A stretch of DNA of 36,004 nt from positions 71,967 through 107,970 of the forward strand of contig JAQBRD010000026.1 of NCBI GenBank assembly GCA_028286665.1, given 5' to 3'. The notes below the pieces were generated by a model. That model ran no database searches, had not been told where the DNA came from, and saw nothing but the letters and a program-made list of their open reading frames with translations. The stretch's first letter is position 1; every line of letters starts with the position of its first letter. Shown here piece after piece: positions 1 to 7,602 of the stretch. The position numbers and the translations under genes are program-made. This DNA comes from Candidatus Tayloriibacteriota bacterium (GTDB taxonomy: Bacteria > Patescibacteriota > Minisyncoccia > Phycocordibacterales > PALSA-1337).

Positions 1-1
1 T

Positions 2-316
2 GAGATCAAGGGCGAAACGAAGAATTCCGACGGCGCGTATTTCCGCCAGCTCGTCTTTTATCGAATGCTCCTCGGCGATGATTTCAGATGGAAAGGCAAG
101 GCGATCATCCCTGCGCTCGTATTCGTCTCGCCTGATGACAAAGGCCGATGCCCGACTGTGGCGCTGCCGATCGAGCCTGCCGACATCGAGTCGCTCAGGG
201 AAAACATACAGACGCTCATCGAGAGCGTCTGGAGCGGCCGGATACTCGCAGGCCGATGCGATGATGAGAAATGCGAATGGTGTGGGATGCGGGAGCTATT
301 TCGTGTTCGCGTATAG
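2..316 (+). CDS. C-terminal end of a RecB-type PD-(D/E)XK nuclease, probably the tail of a UvrD/AddA/AddB-like helicase-nuclease (5' truncated by window edge)
   Basis: The frame is open from base 2 to the TAG at 314-316, so the gene starts outside the window; the internal ATG at 65 is not a plausible start. The fragment opens with Glu-Ile-Lys, which fits the (D/E)xK catalytic motif, followed by RQLVFYRMLL, which fits the QxxxY motif of RecB-family nucleases. It ends with a Cys cluster (C-x4-C-x2-C in GRCDDEKCEWCGMREL), similar to the C-terminal Fe-S cysteines of AddB/Cas4-type nucleases. In Patescibacteria such domains usually close UvrD-like DNA repair helicases, but no helicase motif is visible here, so a free-standing nuclease cannot be excluded. 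The 3' end overlaps the convergent DsbA-like gene by 21 bp. Confidence 0.6.
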   Translation, partial: EIKGETKNSDGAYFRQLVFYRMLLGDDFRWKGKAIIPALVFVSPDDKGRCPTVALPIEPADIESLRENIQTLIESVWSGRILAGRCDDEKCEWCGMRELFRVRV

Positions 317-1129
317 GATCTCGATCGTCGCTTTCATGACTTCGAGCGGCAATGCGCCGTTCACGCTGAGGAATCTGCCGTCATCGCTGAACATGACCGG
401 GTAGTCTCCGTTCTGGGACCTGTAGGGTTCGTACACCTTCATGACCTGATCTCGGACGGAAGACGAGATCGGCTTATTGAGAGCGATGATGCTCGATGGC
501 GTGCCTGAGATGCCCGCATTGAGTCCGTCGGTCTTGTCCGCATTGACTCGGGCAGCCATCCTTCCGCTTGCGAGGCACGTATTGAATTTCACGACGTCGA
601 TACCGACGTATTTTGCGATATTCGGAAGCTCGTTCTGGTCGAGTCCGTTCGGGCTGGTCGAAGTGACCGAAGGGGTGATCTCATAGAGGCGATTCGTATA
701 TGCCCAGAATTTATCGTTGCCTCCGACTTCGGCTGCGCATTCGAGCGCCTGCGATTCATGCCCGGCATTCTTGTGGAGGATGTTTCCAGCCGGGTCCGGG
801 GTATCGAGAGGATAGCTGCGATAGACCCAGGCGACGCTGCCTGCCTTGCCATAGTCGCTCATGAGCTGCTGCATGACCGGGTGGAATATCTTGCAGAAAG
901 GGCACGAAGGATCGGAGTACTCGACGATCTTTATCGGAGCATTCGGACTGCCGAGAATGTGGTCGGTCGCGCTCACCGGACGTATCGAGATGACGATCTG
1001 CTCGACTGGTTTCGCCGATGCTACCGGAGCTGGGCGTTTCGTCCAAATGACCGACGCCGCGACGATTGCTCCGGCCACGATGATCGCCACAGGGATATTG
1101 AGTATTGGTGCTTGTTTAGATGATTCCAT
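296..1129 (-). CDS. DsbA-family thiol:disulfide oxidoreductase, membrane anchored
   Basis: This is a 277-residue protein with an N-terminal membrane segment (about residues 11-29, NIPVAIIVAGAIVAASVIW) and a short linker leading to a thioredoxin-fold domain. The catalytic motif CPFC is at residues 76-79 (YSDPSCPFCKIFHP), and the cis-proline expected opposite the active site is in GISGTP (about T210-P211). HP after the CxxC, a helical insertion and the total size match the DsbA/DsbG-like thioredoxin_4 group. It probably forms or shuffles disulfides in exported proteins on the outer face of the membrane; the Cys-paired surface protein at 21175-22662 would be a natural substrate (inference). It overlaps the end of the upstream nuclease gene and is divergent from the ZIP gene across about 50 bp. 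Confidence 0.82.
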   Translation of the reverse strand: MESSKQAPILNIPVAIIVAGAIVAASVIWTKRPAPVASAKPVEQIVISIRPVSATDHILGSPNAPIKIVEYSDPSCPFCKIFHPVMQQLMSDYGKAGSVAWVYRSYPLDTPDPAGNILHKNAGHESQALECAAEVGGNDKFWAYTNRLYEITPSVTSTSPNGLDQNELPNIAKYVGIDVVKFNTCLASGRMAARVNADKTDGLNAGISGTPSSIIALNKPISSSVRDQVMKVYEPYRSQNGDYPVMFSDDGRFLSVNGALPLEVMKATIEILYANTK

Positions 1130-1179
1130 GCGTATATACTTTGGCTATTAATTAGCTAATAGTATATCACACGCAATTC

Positions 1180-1923
1180 ATGACTCTCATTCTTATCGCA
1201 ATCGGAGCCTTCGTCGCGACGTTTCTCGGAGGGTTGTTCGCCCTCCGCGTCCGCGACAAGCTCCATCTCGTCCTCGGTTTCAGCGCCGGAGCCGTAGTCG
1301 GCGTCGCGTTCTTCGATCTTTTGCCGGAATCGCTCGACCTTGCCGGAACTCATTTTCAAGCGTCGACGATCACTGCGGTTGTCGCTGCAGGCTTCGTCCT
1401 GTTCATGATCGCAGATCGCTTCCTCTTCCCGCATCATCACGATGCTGATCATTGCGAAAATGAGCATCACGAGCATCACCTCCAGGCTCGTCGCGGATCG
1501 CTCGGAGCAGGGAGCCTTTCGATACACAGCTTCCTCGACGGCATCGGCATCGGACTCGCATTCCAAGTTTCCCCGACAGTCGGCCTCATCGTCGCGTTCG
1601 CAGTCCTGGCGCATGACTTCTCGGATGGCATCAATACTGTGAGCATGATCGTGAAGAACGGCGGCGAACGGAAGCTCGCATTGAAATGGCTTCTCGTCGA
1701 TGCTGCGGCTCCGGTCATCGGCATCATCGCATCGAGCTTCATCAGGGTTCCGGAAGCTTCGCTCGGCATGCTGCTCGCCCTCTTCTGCGGATTCTTCCTC
1801 TATATCGGCGCGAGCGATCTGCTTCCTGAAAGCCATCACGCGCATCCGACAGTATGGACGACGGTCGCTACGGTCCTCGGCATCGCGGTCCTCTATGGCG
1901 CAGTCAATCTCGCTGGCTTGTAA
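1180..1923 (+). CDS. ZIP-family divalent metal transporter
   Basis: This 247-residue multi-spanning membrane protein has the features of ZIP (ZupT/Zrt-Irt-like) transporters. The first helices are MTLILIAIGAFVATFLGG and a segment containing FFDLLPESLD. A His-rich cytoplasmic loop follows at about residues 86-104 (HHHDADHCENEHHEHH). The TM4 metal-site motif HSFLDGIGIG and the TM5 motif AHDFSDGINT come next. In most ZIPs the TM5 motif is HExPEG; here it is HDFSDG, so the metal-binding Glu is replaced by Asp. The family moves Zn2+, Fe2+ or Mn2+ into the cytosol; the substrate cannot be read from sequence. The gene stands alone and ends at a bidirectional terminator. Confidence 0.88.
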   Translation: MTLILIAIGAFVATFLGGLFALRVRDKLHLVLGFSAGAVVGVAFFDLLPESLDLAGTHFQASTITAVVAAGFVLFMIADRFLFPHHHDADHCENEHHEHHLQARRGSLGAGSLSIHSFLDGIGIGLAFQVSPTVGLIVAFAVLAHDFSDGINTVSMIVKNGGERKLALKWLLVDAAAPVIGIIASSFIRVPEASLGMLLALFCGFFLYIGASDLLPESHHAHPTVWTTVATVLGIAVLYGAVNLAGL

Positions 1924-1942
1924 TCGCGCGCACAAATGAAAA

Positions 1943-1964
1943 CCCCGCTTCGTATGAAGCGGGG
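1943..1964. terminator. Bidirectional intrinsic terminator between convergent genes
   Basis: CCCCGCTTC (1943-1951), loop GTAT and GAAGCGGGG (1956-1964) form a perfect 9-bp hairpin. T-rich DNA follows on the plus strand, and AAAA precedes it, giving a T run for minus-strand transcripts. It separates the ZIP gene from the convergent membrane protein gene. Confidence 0.85.
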
Positions 1965-1978
1965 GCGTCTTTGTTTCA

Positions 1979-2533
1979 TCACTTGTACATGAGTTTTTCC
2001 TTGCCAAAGGTCACTCCGTACACCTGCTTCCACCATTTCGGCTGATCGATCCGACCGGTTATCCAGTCGAATGCGCAGAGCGCTATCCAGAAGAGGACGA
2101 GGAGCGCTGTCCATATCTTGTCCTGCGCCGTACCCTCAAGAAGGGTGAGGAGCGTGAAGCTCAGCGACAGGTACATCAGCAGCGGGACGATGAACAGCGT
2201 ATGGTATCTGTCCGATGCGCCCTCCTGCCTGAAGATTCCTTGGACTACGATTCCGAGCAGCATGCTTCCGGTTATCGCGAGCGCGTGGAATGCTCCGCTT
2301 GCGAGCCATTGGTGGTGGATCCCGTTTTTCTGCATTGTGGACGCACCCATGAGGATGCAGCAGAGGAGCGCGATGTCCCCGATGCTTGCCGACCAGGCGA
2401 CGTTATACCCGATGCCTTTGAAGAGGAACCGCATCGGGTGCTGCACTCCGTAGAGCAGCATGTAGAGGACGAAGACTTGGGCCCAGATTTCAGTGACGCT
2501 GAACAGATAGTGACTGCAATGCAATGCCTGCAT
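1979..2533 (-). CDS. Multi-spanning membrane protein of unknown function
   Basis: I do not recognise the family. With the ATG at 2533 the protein has 184 residues and about five hydrophobic segments (around IWAQVFVLYMLLYGV, IGDIALLCCILMGAS, FHALAITGSMLLGIVVQGIF, LFIVPLLMYLSLSFTLL, WTALLVLFWIALCAFDW), then a basic tail ending FGKEKLMYK. The frame stays open upstream to a TTG at 2614. The ATG at 2533 is preferred because a Shine-Dalgarno-like GGAAAGG lies 6 nt upstream and because the predicted transcription start (about 2626) would leave a TTG start almost without leader. The resulting leader is about 90 nt long. It is a single-gene unit ending at the shared terminator at 1943-1964. Confidence 0.7.
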   Translation of the reverse strand: MQALHCSHYLFSVTEIWAQVFVLYMLLYGVQHPMRFLFKGIGYNVAWSASIGDIALLCCILMGASTMQKNGIHHQWLASGAFHALAITGSMLLGIVVQGIFRQEGASDRYHTLFIVPLLMYLSLSFTLLTLLEGTAQDKIWTALLVLFWIALCAFDWITGRIDQPKWWKQVYGVTFGKEKLMYK

Positions 2534-2604
2534 TATGACCTTTCCGCGGATATTGCTACCCGGCTTTGATGATTGTTGACTGCGTTTTTTTGCAAATTTC
2601 GTAC

Positions 2605-2661
2605 CTGTTTTCAAACAGCTGCGTACTGCAGCATTATATCATTAAAAGTCTGTATGGTCAA
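2605..2661 (-). promoter_or_regulatory. Promoter and leader motif for the membrane protein gene
   Basis: On the minus strand TTGACC (complement of 2656-2661) is followed by a 17-bp spacer and an extended -10, TGA-TATAAT (complement of 2633-2638). The leader then carries CTGTTTGAAAACAG (complement of 2605-2618), which can form a small CTGTT/AACAG hairpin. It resembles the TTTGA leader motifs upstream of other accessory genes in this window. Confidence 0.65.
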
Positions 2662-2663
2662 TA

Positions 2664-3305
2664 TCAGAACGGCAGCGTGAATGTCATCGCGTGATCGCTC
2701 TTGGTTTCCCAGTGCGTCGTATCAAGCTTGATGTCGCGGATGTTCGCATTCGGCTTCCCGGGAACTACAATCGCGCCGAGGTCCTTGTATTTCAGATGCT
2801 TGTTCTTGAGCGCATATTCATAGAGCTCCTTGGTGATCTTCACGTCTTCAAGGCAGTATTTGATGATCTTGTCGATCTCGCCGCTTTTCCACCACGCGAT
2901 CGCTTCGAGGCCGTGGCCGGATTTGTTGCGGCCGAGCGTCGCTTCCGCGAGCGTATCGAGCTTGATGCGGCGGCCGAGCGATTTCTTCACTTCAGCCATG
3001 AGGTCAAGGCTCTTAACTTTCGTAAGATCGCCGGTGTAGTACTTGTTGAGGAGAGGAATATCGAAATGATCGCCATTGAAGGTGATGAGCATGTCAGCCT
3101 GCTCCATGATCGGCCAGAGCTTCGGAAGGTCTTCAACAAGATAACTCGAATAGCCGGAGCCTGCTTCAGCCGGAGCTTTTCCGGTGCCGTCATCAGCTGC
3201 TGAATCGTGGATGCAGACGACTGAAATAGTGAGAGCCGCAGGATCATTCGATCCTACATCTTGAAAAAGATCCCTCGTTTCGATATCGAATGTGATTTTG
3301 CGCAT
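2664..3305 (-). CDS. DEDD-type 3'-5' exonuclease, PolB-exonuclease/RNase H-like fold
   Basis: This is a 213-residue stand-alone exonuclease domain. Exo I is ITFDIETRD near the N-terminus, supplying the first Asp and Glu. Exo II is LITFNGDHFDIPLL at about residues 83-96, and Exo III is YCLEDVKITKELY at about residues 150-162, with the YxxxD spacing of the DEDDy subclass. This arrangement matches the predicted 3'-5' exonucleases related to the family B polymerase proofreading domain (RNase_H_2 / DNA_pol_B_exo2 groups). It likely trims DNA 3' ends in repair; no polymerase is linked. It lies 32 bp downstream of hisS with no visible promoter, so it is probably cotranscribed with hisS. Confidence 0.82.
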   Translation of the reverse strand: MRKITFDIETRDLFQDVGSNDPAALTISVVCIHDSAADDGTGKAPAEAGSGYSSYLVEDLPKLWPIMEQADMLITFNGDHFDIPLLNKYYTGDLTKVKSLDLMAEVKKSLGRRIKLDTLAEATLGRNKSGHGLEAIAWWKSGEIDKIIKYCLEDVKITKELYEYALKNKHLKYKDLGAIVVPGKPNANIRDIKLDTTHWETKSDHAMTFTLPF

Positions 3306-3337
3306 TTGTGGGTCGTTTTTTTTATTTGTTTTCTCTG

Positions 3338-4648
3338 CTATTTGCTGACGATTTCTGCGATCTGGTCCTGGGTGACTTTCTGCTCGTCGCCGGTCGCGAG
3401 ATGCTTCAGCGTGAGCTGTCCGCTTGTCGCTTCTGTTTCGCCGATGATTATGATGTATGGGATGCCGCGCTTGTCTGCGGCTTTGATCTGGTCGCTGATT
3501 TTCTTTCCTGAATAGTCGACCGCGACGCGAACGCCCTGATTTCGGAGATCCTGCGCGAGGTCGTTCGCATATCCTGTCTGCTTTTCATCGATGATCGCGA
3601 GTGAAAGATCAGCTGGTGAGACAGCCGTAGCTGAAACTATTCTGTTGTAGGTTTCCATGAGGTCGCGCGCGGTGACATCTCCAGCTCCGAAGCCGACTGC
3701 AGGGATCTTGTCTCCGCCGAAGAGGGAAAGGAGATCGTCGTATCGTCCGCCGCCGAGGACGGCTCGTCGGTTCGCAGGGTTCTTGTCGAATGTCTCGAAG
3801 ACGATGCCTGTATAGTAGTCGAAGCCGCGCATGAGCGTCTGATCGAAGCGTGCATTGGTGATGCCGAGCGATTCGAGTCCGGCAATGACTTCCTTCACTT
3901 CGCGGATGCCGGCGTGCTCTTCCTTCGTCTGCGGAAGATTGGAAACGAATTCTTCGAAATTCTTCGAGTTGAGAAGAGTGATGAATATAGGCGTCTTGTC
4001 CGCGAGGATTTCCTGAGCTGACGCCTCGAATGCATCTGCGGGGAGCTTGTTCTTGCGGTCGATGAGCTTGGAGATCTTGTGCGCCTGTTCATCTGAAAGG
4101 CTGAAGACGTCGCGGCTCACGTAGTCCATGAGCTTCCGGCTGTTGATGCGGATCTCGAAATCAGTTTCAGTCGGGCCGTACGACTTCGTGATCTCATGCG
4201 CCATCTGGATGCACTCGATCTCTGCCTGAAGGCTCGTCACGCCGAAGATGTCGACGTTGAGCTGCCAGTGTTCGCGGAGGCGGCCTCGCTGGGGATTCTC
4301 ATATCGGAAGAGGTTCGGGATCGAATACCATCGCAACGGGAAAGTGAGCTCGCGGCGTCGCGCTGCTACCATGCGGGCGACTGTCGGCGTCATCTCGGGA
4401 CGGAGGGTTACCTCGCGCTCGCCGCGATCGGTAAATGTGTATGTCTGCTCGTTGACGATCTCTTCGCCTGATTTCGCTCGATATAGATCTGCGGGCTCGA
4501 GGATCGACGCGCCATATTCCTGATAGCCATATTTCTGTACGGTATCGCGCCAGATCGAGAAGATCTGATTCTGGATCGCCATATCCTCGGGGTAGAAATC
4601 ACGGACGCCCTTGTAGCTTTCGGTCGATAGTTTTTTGTTGTCGGACAT
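3338..4648 (-). CDS. hisS: Histidyl-tRNA synthetase
   Basis: This 436-residue class II synthetase charges tRNA-His. It has GVRDFYPED near residue 14, the motif-2 loop FRYENPQRGRLREHWQ at about 114-129 (Arg and Glu for ATP and amino acid binding), the His-specific motif LMRGFDYYTGIVFE at about 272-285, the GGGRYDDLL segment at about 300-307, and motif 3 AVGFGAGDVTARDL at about 317-330. A C-terminal anticodon-binding domain is present (LAIIDEKQTGYA to the end). Length is normal for the family. The start at 4648 is supported by an extended -10 (TGC-TAAAAT) exactly 6 nt upstream, which implies a leaderless mRNA. It is divergent from truB across 45 bp. Confidence 0.96.
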   Translation of the reverse strand: MSDNKKLSTESYKGVRDFYPEDMAIQNQIFSIWRDTVQKYGYQEYGASILEPADLYRAKSGEEIVNEQTYTFTDRGEREVTLRPEMTPTVARMVAARRRELTFPLRWYSIPNLFRYENPQRGRLREHWQLNVDIFGVTSLQAEIECIQMAHEITKSYGPTETDFEIRINSRKLMDYVSRDVFSLSDEQAHKISKLIDRKNKLPADAFEASAQEILADKTPIFITLLNSKNFEEFVSNLPQTKEEHAGIREVKEVIAGLESLGITNARFDQTLMRGFDYYTGIVFETFDKNPANRRAVLGGGRYDDLLSLFGGDKIPAVGFGAGDVTARDLMETYNRIVSATAVSPADLSLAIIDEKQTGYANDLAQDLRNQGVRVAVDYSGKKISDQIKAADKRGIPYIIIIGETEATSGQLTLKHLATGDEQKVTQDQIAEIVSK

Positions 4649-4654
4649 GCGAGC

Positions 4655-4687
4655 ATTTTAGCAAAAACAGCGCCAAACTGCTACCAT
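4655..4687. promoter_or_regulatory. Divergent pair of extended -10 promoters for hisS and truB
   Basis: Minus strand: TGC-TAAAAT (complement of 4655-4663), then six bases to the hisS ATG. Plus strand: TGC-TACCAT (4679-4687), then six bases to the truB ATG at 4694. With normal -10 to +1 spacing both transcripts would start at the A of ATG. Neither has a convincing -35 box. The two promoters share the same 45 bp, so RNA polymerase binding should be mutually exclusive. Confidence 0.65.
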
Positions 4688-4693
4688 ATCGGG

Positions 4694-5482
4694 ATGATAC
4701 AGAAGAGCGCGCTCATATATAAGAAGCTCGGAGAGACGCCGCTCGAAGCGCTCGAGCGATTCCGCGTCATTCAGGCAAGCGAAGGCCGTGCAGAGTTTGC
4801 AGGCATTCCAATGACATATGCAGGCCGGCTCGATCCAATGGCCGAAGGCTTGTTGCTCATTCTTCTCGGCGACGAATGTAAAATGAAGGAAAAATATCTC
4901 GGACTCGGCAAAACCTACGAAGTCGAGATCGTCTTCGGCATATCGACCGATACGCACGACATGCTTGGCCTTGCGGAAATGAAGGATCGCTCCGGTGCGG
5001 CACATCCGGCAGCAGCTACCGATGTGGTCGTTTCGAAAGTCGACCTGCAGAAATATGTCGGAAAATTCGAGCAGCGATATCCTGCGTATTCATCGAAGAC
5101 TGTGGACGGTCGTCAGCTGCATGAACTCGCACGGGCAGGAGAGCTGCCGGATGCTGAGGATATGCCGAGCAAACAGGTTGAAATTCATTCGATCGAATTG
5201 CTCGAAGTAGAATCGATTTCTGCGGACATGCTTCGCAATAGAATATTCAGCTCGATCGATCTCGTGAAGGGGGGTTTTCGTCAGGATGAAATAAAAGATC
5301 GCTGGACAGCGGTATTTTCAGAAAAGGATTTTCCAGAAAAATTGAAACTGATGAAAATCAAAGTCGATTGCTCGAGCGGCACCTACATGCGCGCGCTCGC
5401 GCATCGGATCGGAGCTGAACTCGGGTGCGGCGCGTTCGCGCTTTCGATCAAACGGACAATTCTCGGGCCGTATCAGTTCTGA
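4694..5482 (+). CDS. truB: tRNA pseudouridine-55 synthase TruB
   Basis: This 262-residue protein converts U55 in the T-loop of tRNAs to pseudouridine. The catalytic motif is AGRLDPMAEGLLLI, with the nucleophile Asp at about residue 47. Further TruB signatures are GKTYEVEIVFGISTDTHD at about 77-94, the RYPAYSSKTVDGRQLHELAR segment and, near the C-terminus, VDCSSGTYMRALAHRIGAELGCGA. The usual N-terminal KPxGxTS motif is replaced by IYKKLGETPLEALERF, a divergent version. No C-terminal PUA domain is visible. The start at 4694 is supported by the -10 box ending six bases upstream. Confidence 0.9.
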   Translation: MIQKSALIYKKLGETPLEALERFRVIQASEGRAEFAGIPMTYAGRLDPMAEGLLLILLGDECKMKEKYLGLGKTYEVEIVFGISTDTHDMLGLAEMKDRSGAAHPAAATDVVVSKVDLQKYVGKFEQRYPAYSSKTVDGRQLHELARAGELPDAEDMPSKQVEIHSIELLEVESISADMLRNRIFSSIDLVKGGFRQDEIKDRWTAVFSEKDFPEKLKLMKIKVDCSSGTYMRALAHRIGAELGCGAFALSIKRTILGPYQF

Positions 5483-5495
5483 TTCGTTTCATACA

Positions 5496-5504
5496 TGGTA
5501 TAAT
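5496..5504 (+). promoter_or_regulatory. Extended -10 promoter for the 54-residue membrane protein
   Basis: TGG-TATAAT at 5496-5504 just after the truB stop. The ATG at 5516 is 11 nt downstream, giving a leader of about five bases. Confidence 0.6.
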
Positions 5505-5515
5505 CTCCGCATCAT

Positions 5516-5680
5516 ATGGATCGGAAGAAACTCATCTGGATATTCATGACGGTCGGTTCGGCTGCAGGCGGATATATGCCGCTGCTCTGGGGCGGTGCCT
5601 CATTCTCGTTGTCATCTGTCATCCTGAGCGCGATCGGGGGAATTGCAGGCATCTTTATCGGCTTCAAACTCGGCAGCTAA
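5516..5680 (+). CDS. Small hypothetical membrane protein (54 aa)
   Basis: The protein begins MDRKKLIWIFMTVGSAAGGY and ends GIFIGFKLGS. It has two hydrophobic, glycine-rich segments (about residues 6-26 and 32-52) separated by MPLLWGGASFS, so it is probably a helical hairpin in the membrane. The consensus -10 box immediately upstream, the positive-inside N-terminus and the strong terminator just downstream indicate a real single-gene unit rather than chance. From memory, short proteins of this pattern (DRKKLIW...PLLWGG) recur in Parcubacteria, but no function is known to me. Confidence 0.72.
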   Translation: MDRKKLIWIFMTVGSAAGGYMPLLWGGASFSLSSVILSAIGGIAGIFIGFKLGS

Positions 5681-5701
5681 CTTGAAATCATTCGACGAAA
5701 G

Positions 5702-5729
5702 AAAAAACCGCGATTGATCGCGGTTTTTT
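5702..5729. terminator. Bidirectional intrinsic terminator
   Basis: AAAAAACCGCGAT (5702-5714) pairs with ATCGCGGTTTTTT (5717-5729) around a very short loop. A-run and T-run flank the GC stem, so it can stop both the plus-strand small gene and the convergent typA transcript. Confidence 0.88.
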
Positions 5730-5737
5730 CTTTCGTA

Positions 5738-7543
5738 TTACATGTCCTTTCGAGAAGCCTTCGCTCGGTCGGTATTCGTGAGGAACTTCTTGCGGAGTCG
5801 GACGTTCTTCGGAGTGATCTCGAGGTATTCGTCGCCGCGCATGGTTTCAAGTCCGCGCTCGATATCGAGTTCCCAGCATGGAGTGAGCATGATGTGCTCG
5901 TCGTTTCCGGATGATCGCATGTTGCTCATCGCTTTCGCCTTACATGGATTCACTTCCATATCTTCTCCCTTTGAAACGTCTCCGACGACCATACCTTCAT
6001 ATACTTCAGTGGTAGGGCCGATGAAGAGTCGTCCTCGCTCCTGGAGATTCCAGAGTGCGAATGCAAGCGCCTTTCCAGGCATCATCGATGTCATCGAGCC
6101 GGTCGCATGCTTTTCGATTTCGCCTGCGTATTCCTTGAATTCGATGAATCGGCTCGCGAGGATGCCGTTTCCTTTCGTGTCGATCATGAAAGCGCCTCGG
6201 TAGCCGAGGAGGCCTCGGGTAGGGATGCTGAAGACCATTCGTACTTGGCCTTCCTTTGTTCGCATATCCATCATGACTGCCTTCCTTTTTCCGAGCTTTT
6301 CGATGATGACACCTGAGCAATCCTCTGGTGCGTCGATCGTGAGCTCTTCATATGGCTCGCTCTTGATCATCTTTCCGTTCGCATCAGCGATGTCCTTCAC
6401 GATGACCTGCGGCTGGGAAACCTGGAGCTCGTAGCCCTCGCGTCGCATGTTCTCGAGAAGCACTGCGATGTGGAGCTCGCCTCGTCCGTATACTTTGAAA
6501 TATTCATTAGATGAAAAATCCACTTTGAGTCCGACGTTGATCTCGAGTTCCTTCTCGAGTCGCTCTCGGATCTGTCGTCCGGTAACGAATTTTCCTTCGC
6601 GTCCTGCAAATGGGGAATTGTTGACGAGGAAGTTGAGGGAGATGGTCGGCTCGTCGATCTTGATGGCTGGCATCGCGACCGTGTCGGTATTGTCGACGAT
6701 CGTCTCTCCGATGAAGATCTCAGGGAGACCTGCGATGACGGCGATGTCGCCGGCTGCAGCCTCCTTCACTTCGACTCGCTTCTTTCCGGTGAATGTGAAC
6801 ATCTTGGTGATCTTGCCTGGCACGGTCTGTCCGTCGATCTGCTTCACGAAGACGCTCTGGCCGTCCTTTATCATGCCGTCGTATATTCGGCAGACTGCGA
6901 GTCGTCCGAGGAAGTTGTCGTAGCCGAGGTTGAATACCTGCGCCTTGAGCGGGAGGGTTGCCTGTTCCGGAGTATTGGCTGCTGGCACATGCGAAAGGAT
7001 GCAGTCGAGGAGCGGCTTGAGGTCAGTCGCTTCGTCTGACATCTTCATCTTCGCGACGCCCTGTCGGCCGATCGCGTAGACAGTAGGGAAGTCGAGCTGG
7101 TTGTCGCTCGCGCCGAGTTCCATGAAGAGCTCGAGGACTGCGTCGTGCGTGCCGGTGACATCTGCAGCTGGCTTGTCGATCTTGTTGATGACGACGATCG
7201 GCTTCATGCCGAGTTCGAGAGACTTCTTGAGGACGAATCGCGTCTGCGGCATCGGACCTTCCTGCGCGTCCACGATGAGGAGGACGTTGTCGATAGATTT
7301 GAGCACGCGCTCTACCTCTGAACCGAAGTCGGCGTGTCCTGGGGTGTCGACGATGTTGATCTTCGTGCCTTTGTATTCGACTGAAGTGTTCTTCGCATAG
7401 ATCGTAATACCGCGCTCCTGTTCGAGTGCGTTTGAGTCCATCGAGCCTTCATCGGTGTGACCGCACTGGGTCATGATGGCGTCGGTGAGCGTGGTCTTGC
7501 CGTGGTCCACGTGAGCGATGATTGCGATATTGCGAATTTCCAT
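5738..7543 (-). CDS. typA: Ribosome-associated translational GTPase TypA/BipA
   Basis: This is a 601-residue translational GTPase of normal family length. The G1 motif is AHVDHGKTT (residues 10-18), the switch I threonine lies in RGITI (44-48), G3 is DTPGHADF (66-73) and G4 is NKID (120-123). Domain II follows (from about residue 200), then the EF-G-like domains III and V and a basic C-terminal domain ending RKKFLTNTDRAKASRKDM, which is specific to BipA/TypA. It binds 70S ribosomes and assists 50S assembly and stress adaptation. Arg codons are largely CGA, as in rpsB and tsf. It is a single-gene unit with its own -10 box and terminator. Confidence 0.96.
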   Translation of the reverse strand: MEIRNIAIIAHVDHGKTTLTDAIMTQCGHTDEGSMDSNALEQERGITIYAKNTSVEYKGTKINIVDTPGHADFGSEVERVLKSIDNVLLIVDAQEGPMPQTRFVLKKSLELGMKPIVVINKIDKPAADVTGTHDAVLELFMELGASDNQLDFPTVYAIGRQGVAKMKMSDEATDLKPLLDCILSHVPAANTPEQATLPLKAQVFNLGYDNFLGRLAVCRIYDGMIKDGQSVFVKQIDGQTVPGKITKMFTFTGKKRVEVKEAAAGDIAVIAGLPEIFIGETIVDNTDTVAMPAIKIDEPTISLNFLVNNSPFAGREGKFVTGRQIRERLEKELEINVGLKVDFSSNEYFKVYGRGELHIAVLLENMRREGYELQVSQPQVIVKDIADANGKMIKSEPYEELTIDAPEDCSGVIIEKLGKRKAVMMDMRTKEGQVRMVFSIPTRGLLGYRGAFMIDTKGNGILASRFIEFKEYAGEIEKHATGSMTSMMPGKALAFALWNLQERGRLFIGPTTEVYEGMVVGDVSKGEDMEVNPCKAKAMSNMRSSGNDEHIMLTPCWELDIERGLETMRGDEYLEITPKNVRLRKKFLTNTDRAKASRKDM

Positions 7544-7575
7544 GATAATTAAATTAATGAAGCCCTTTCGGACGA

Positions 7576-7581
7576 TTTATA
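7576..7581 (-). promoter_or_regulatory. Probable -10 box of typA
   Basis: On the minus strand GG-TATAAA (complement of 7576-7581) lies 32 nt before the typA ATG, giving a leader of about 26 nt. The leader shows no clear Shine-Dalgarno sequence. Confidence 0.5.
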
Positions 7582-7602
7582 CCTTCTCTAAGCGATTTTC
7601 TT

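Noticed and set aside
1145-1162. Palindrome-like CTATTA...TAATAG between the DsbA-like and ZIP genes as a metal-regulator operator
   Set aside because: It is short, imperfect and A/T-rich, does not match a regulator site I can name, and no regulator gene is linked.
1156-2007. Long open frame antisense to the ZIP gene
   Set aside because: It is a mirror of the codon-third-position bias of the ZIP gene: very acidic/basic low-complexity protein, no start context, and the sense protein has clear family motifs. The same applies to the long antisense frame over pheT at 16463-17473.
2534-2614. TTG-initiated 27-residue extension of the membrane protein at 1979-2533
   Set aside because: The first codon is TTG within a hairpin-like leader motif, while an ATG with a Shine-Dalgarno-like GGAAAGG follows at 2533.
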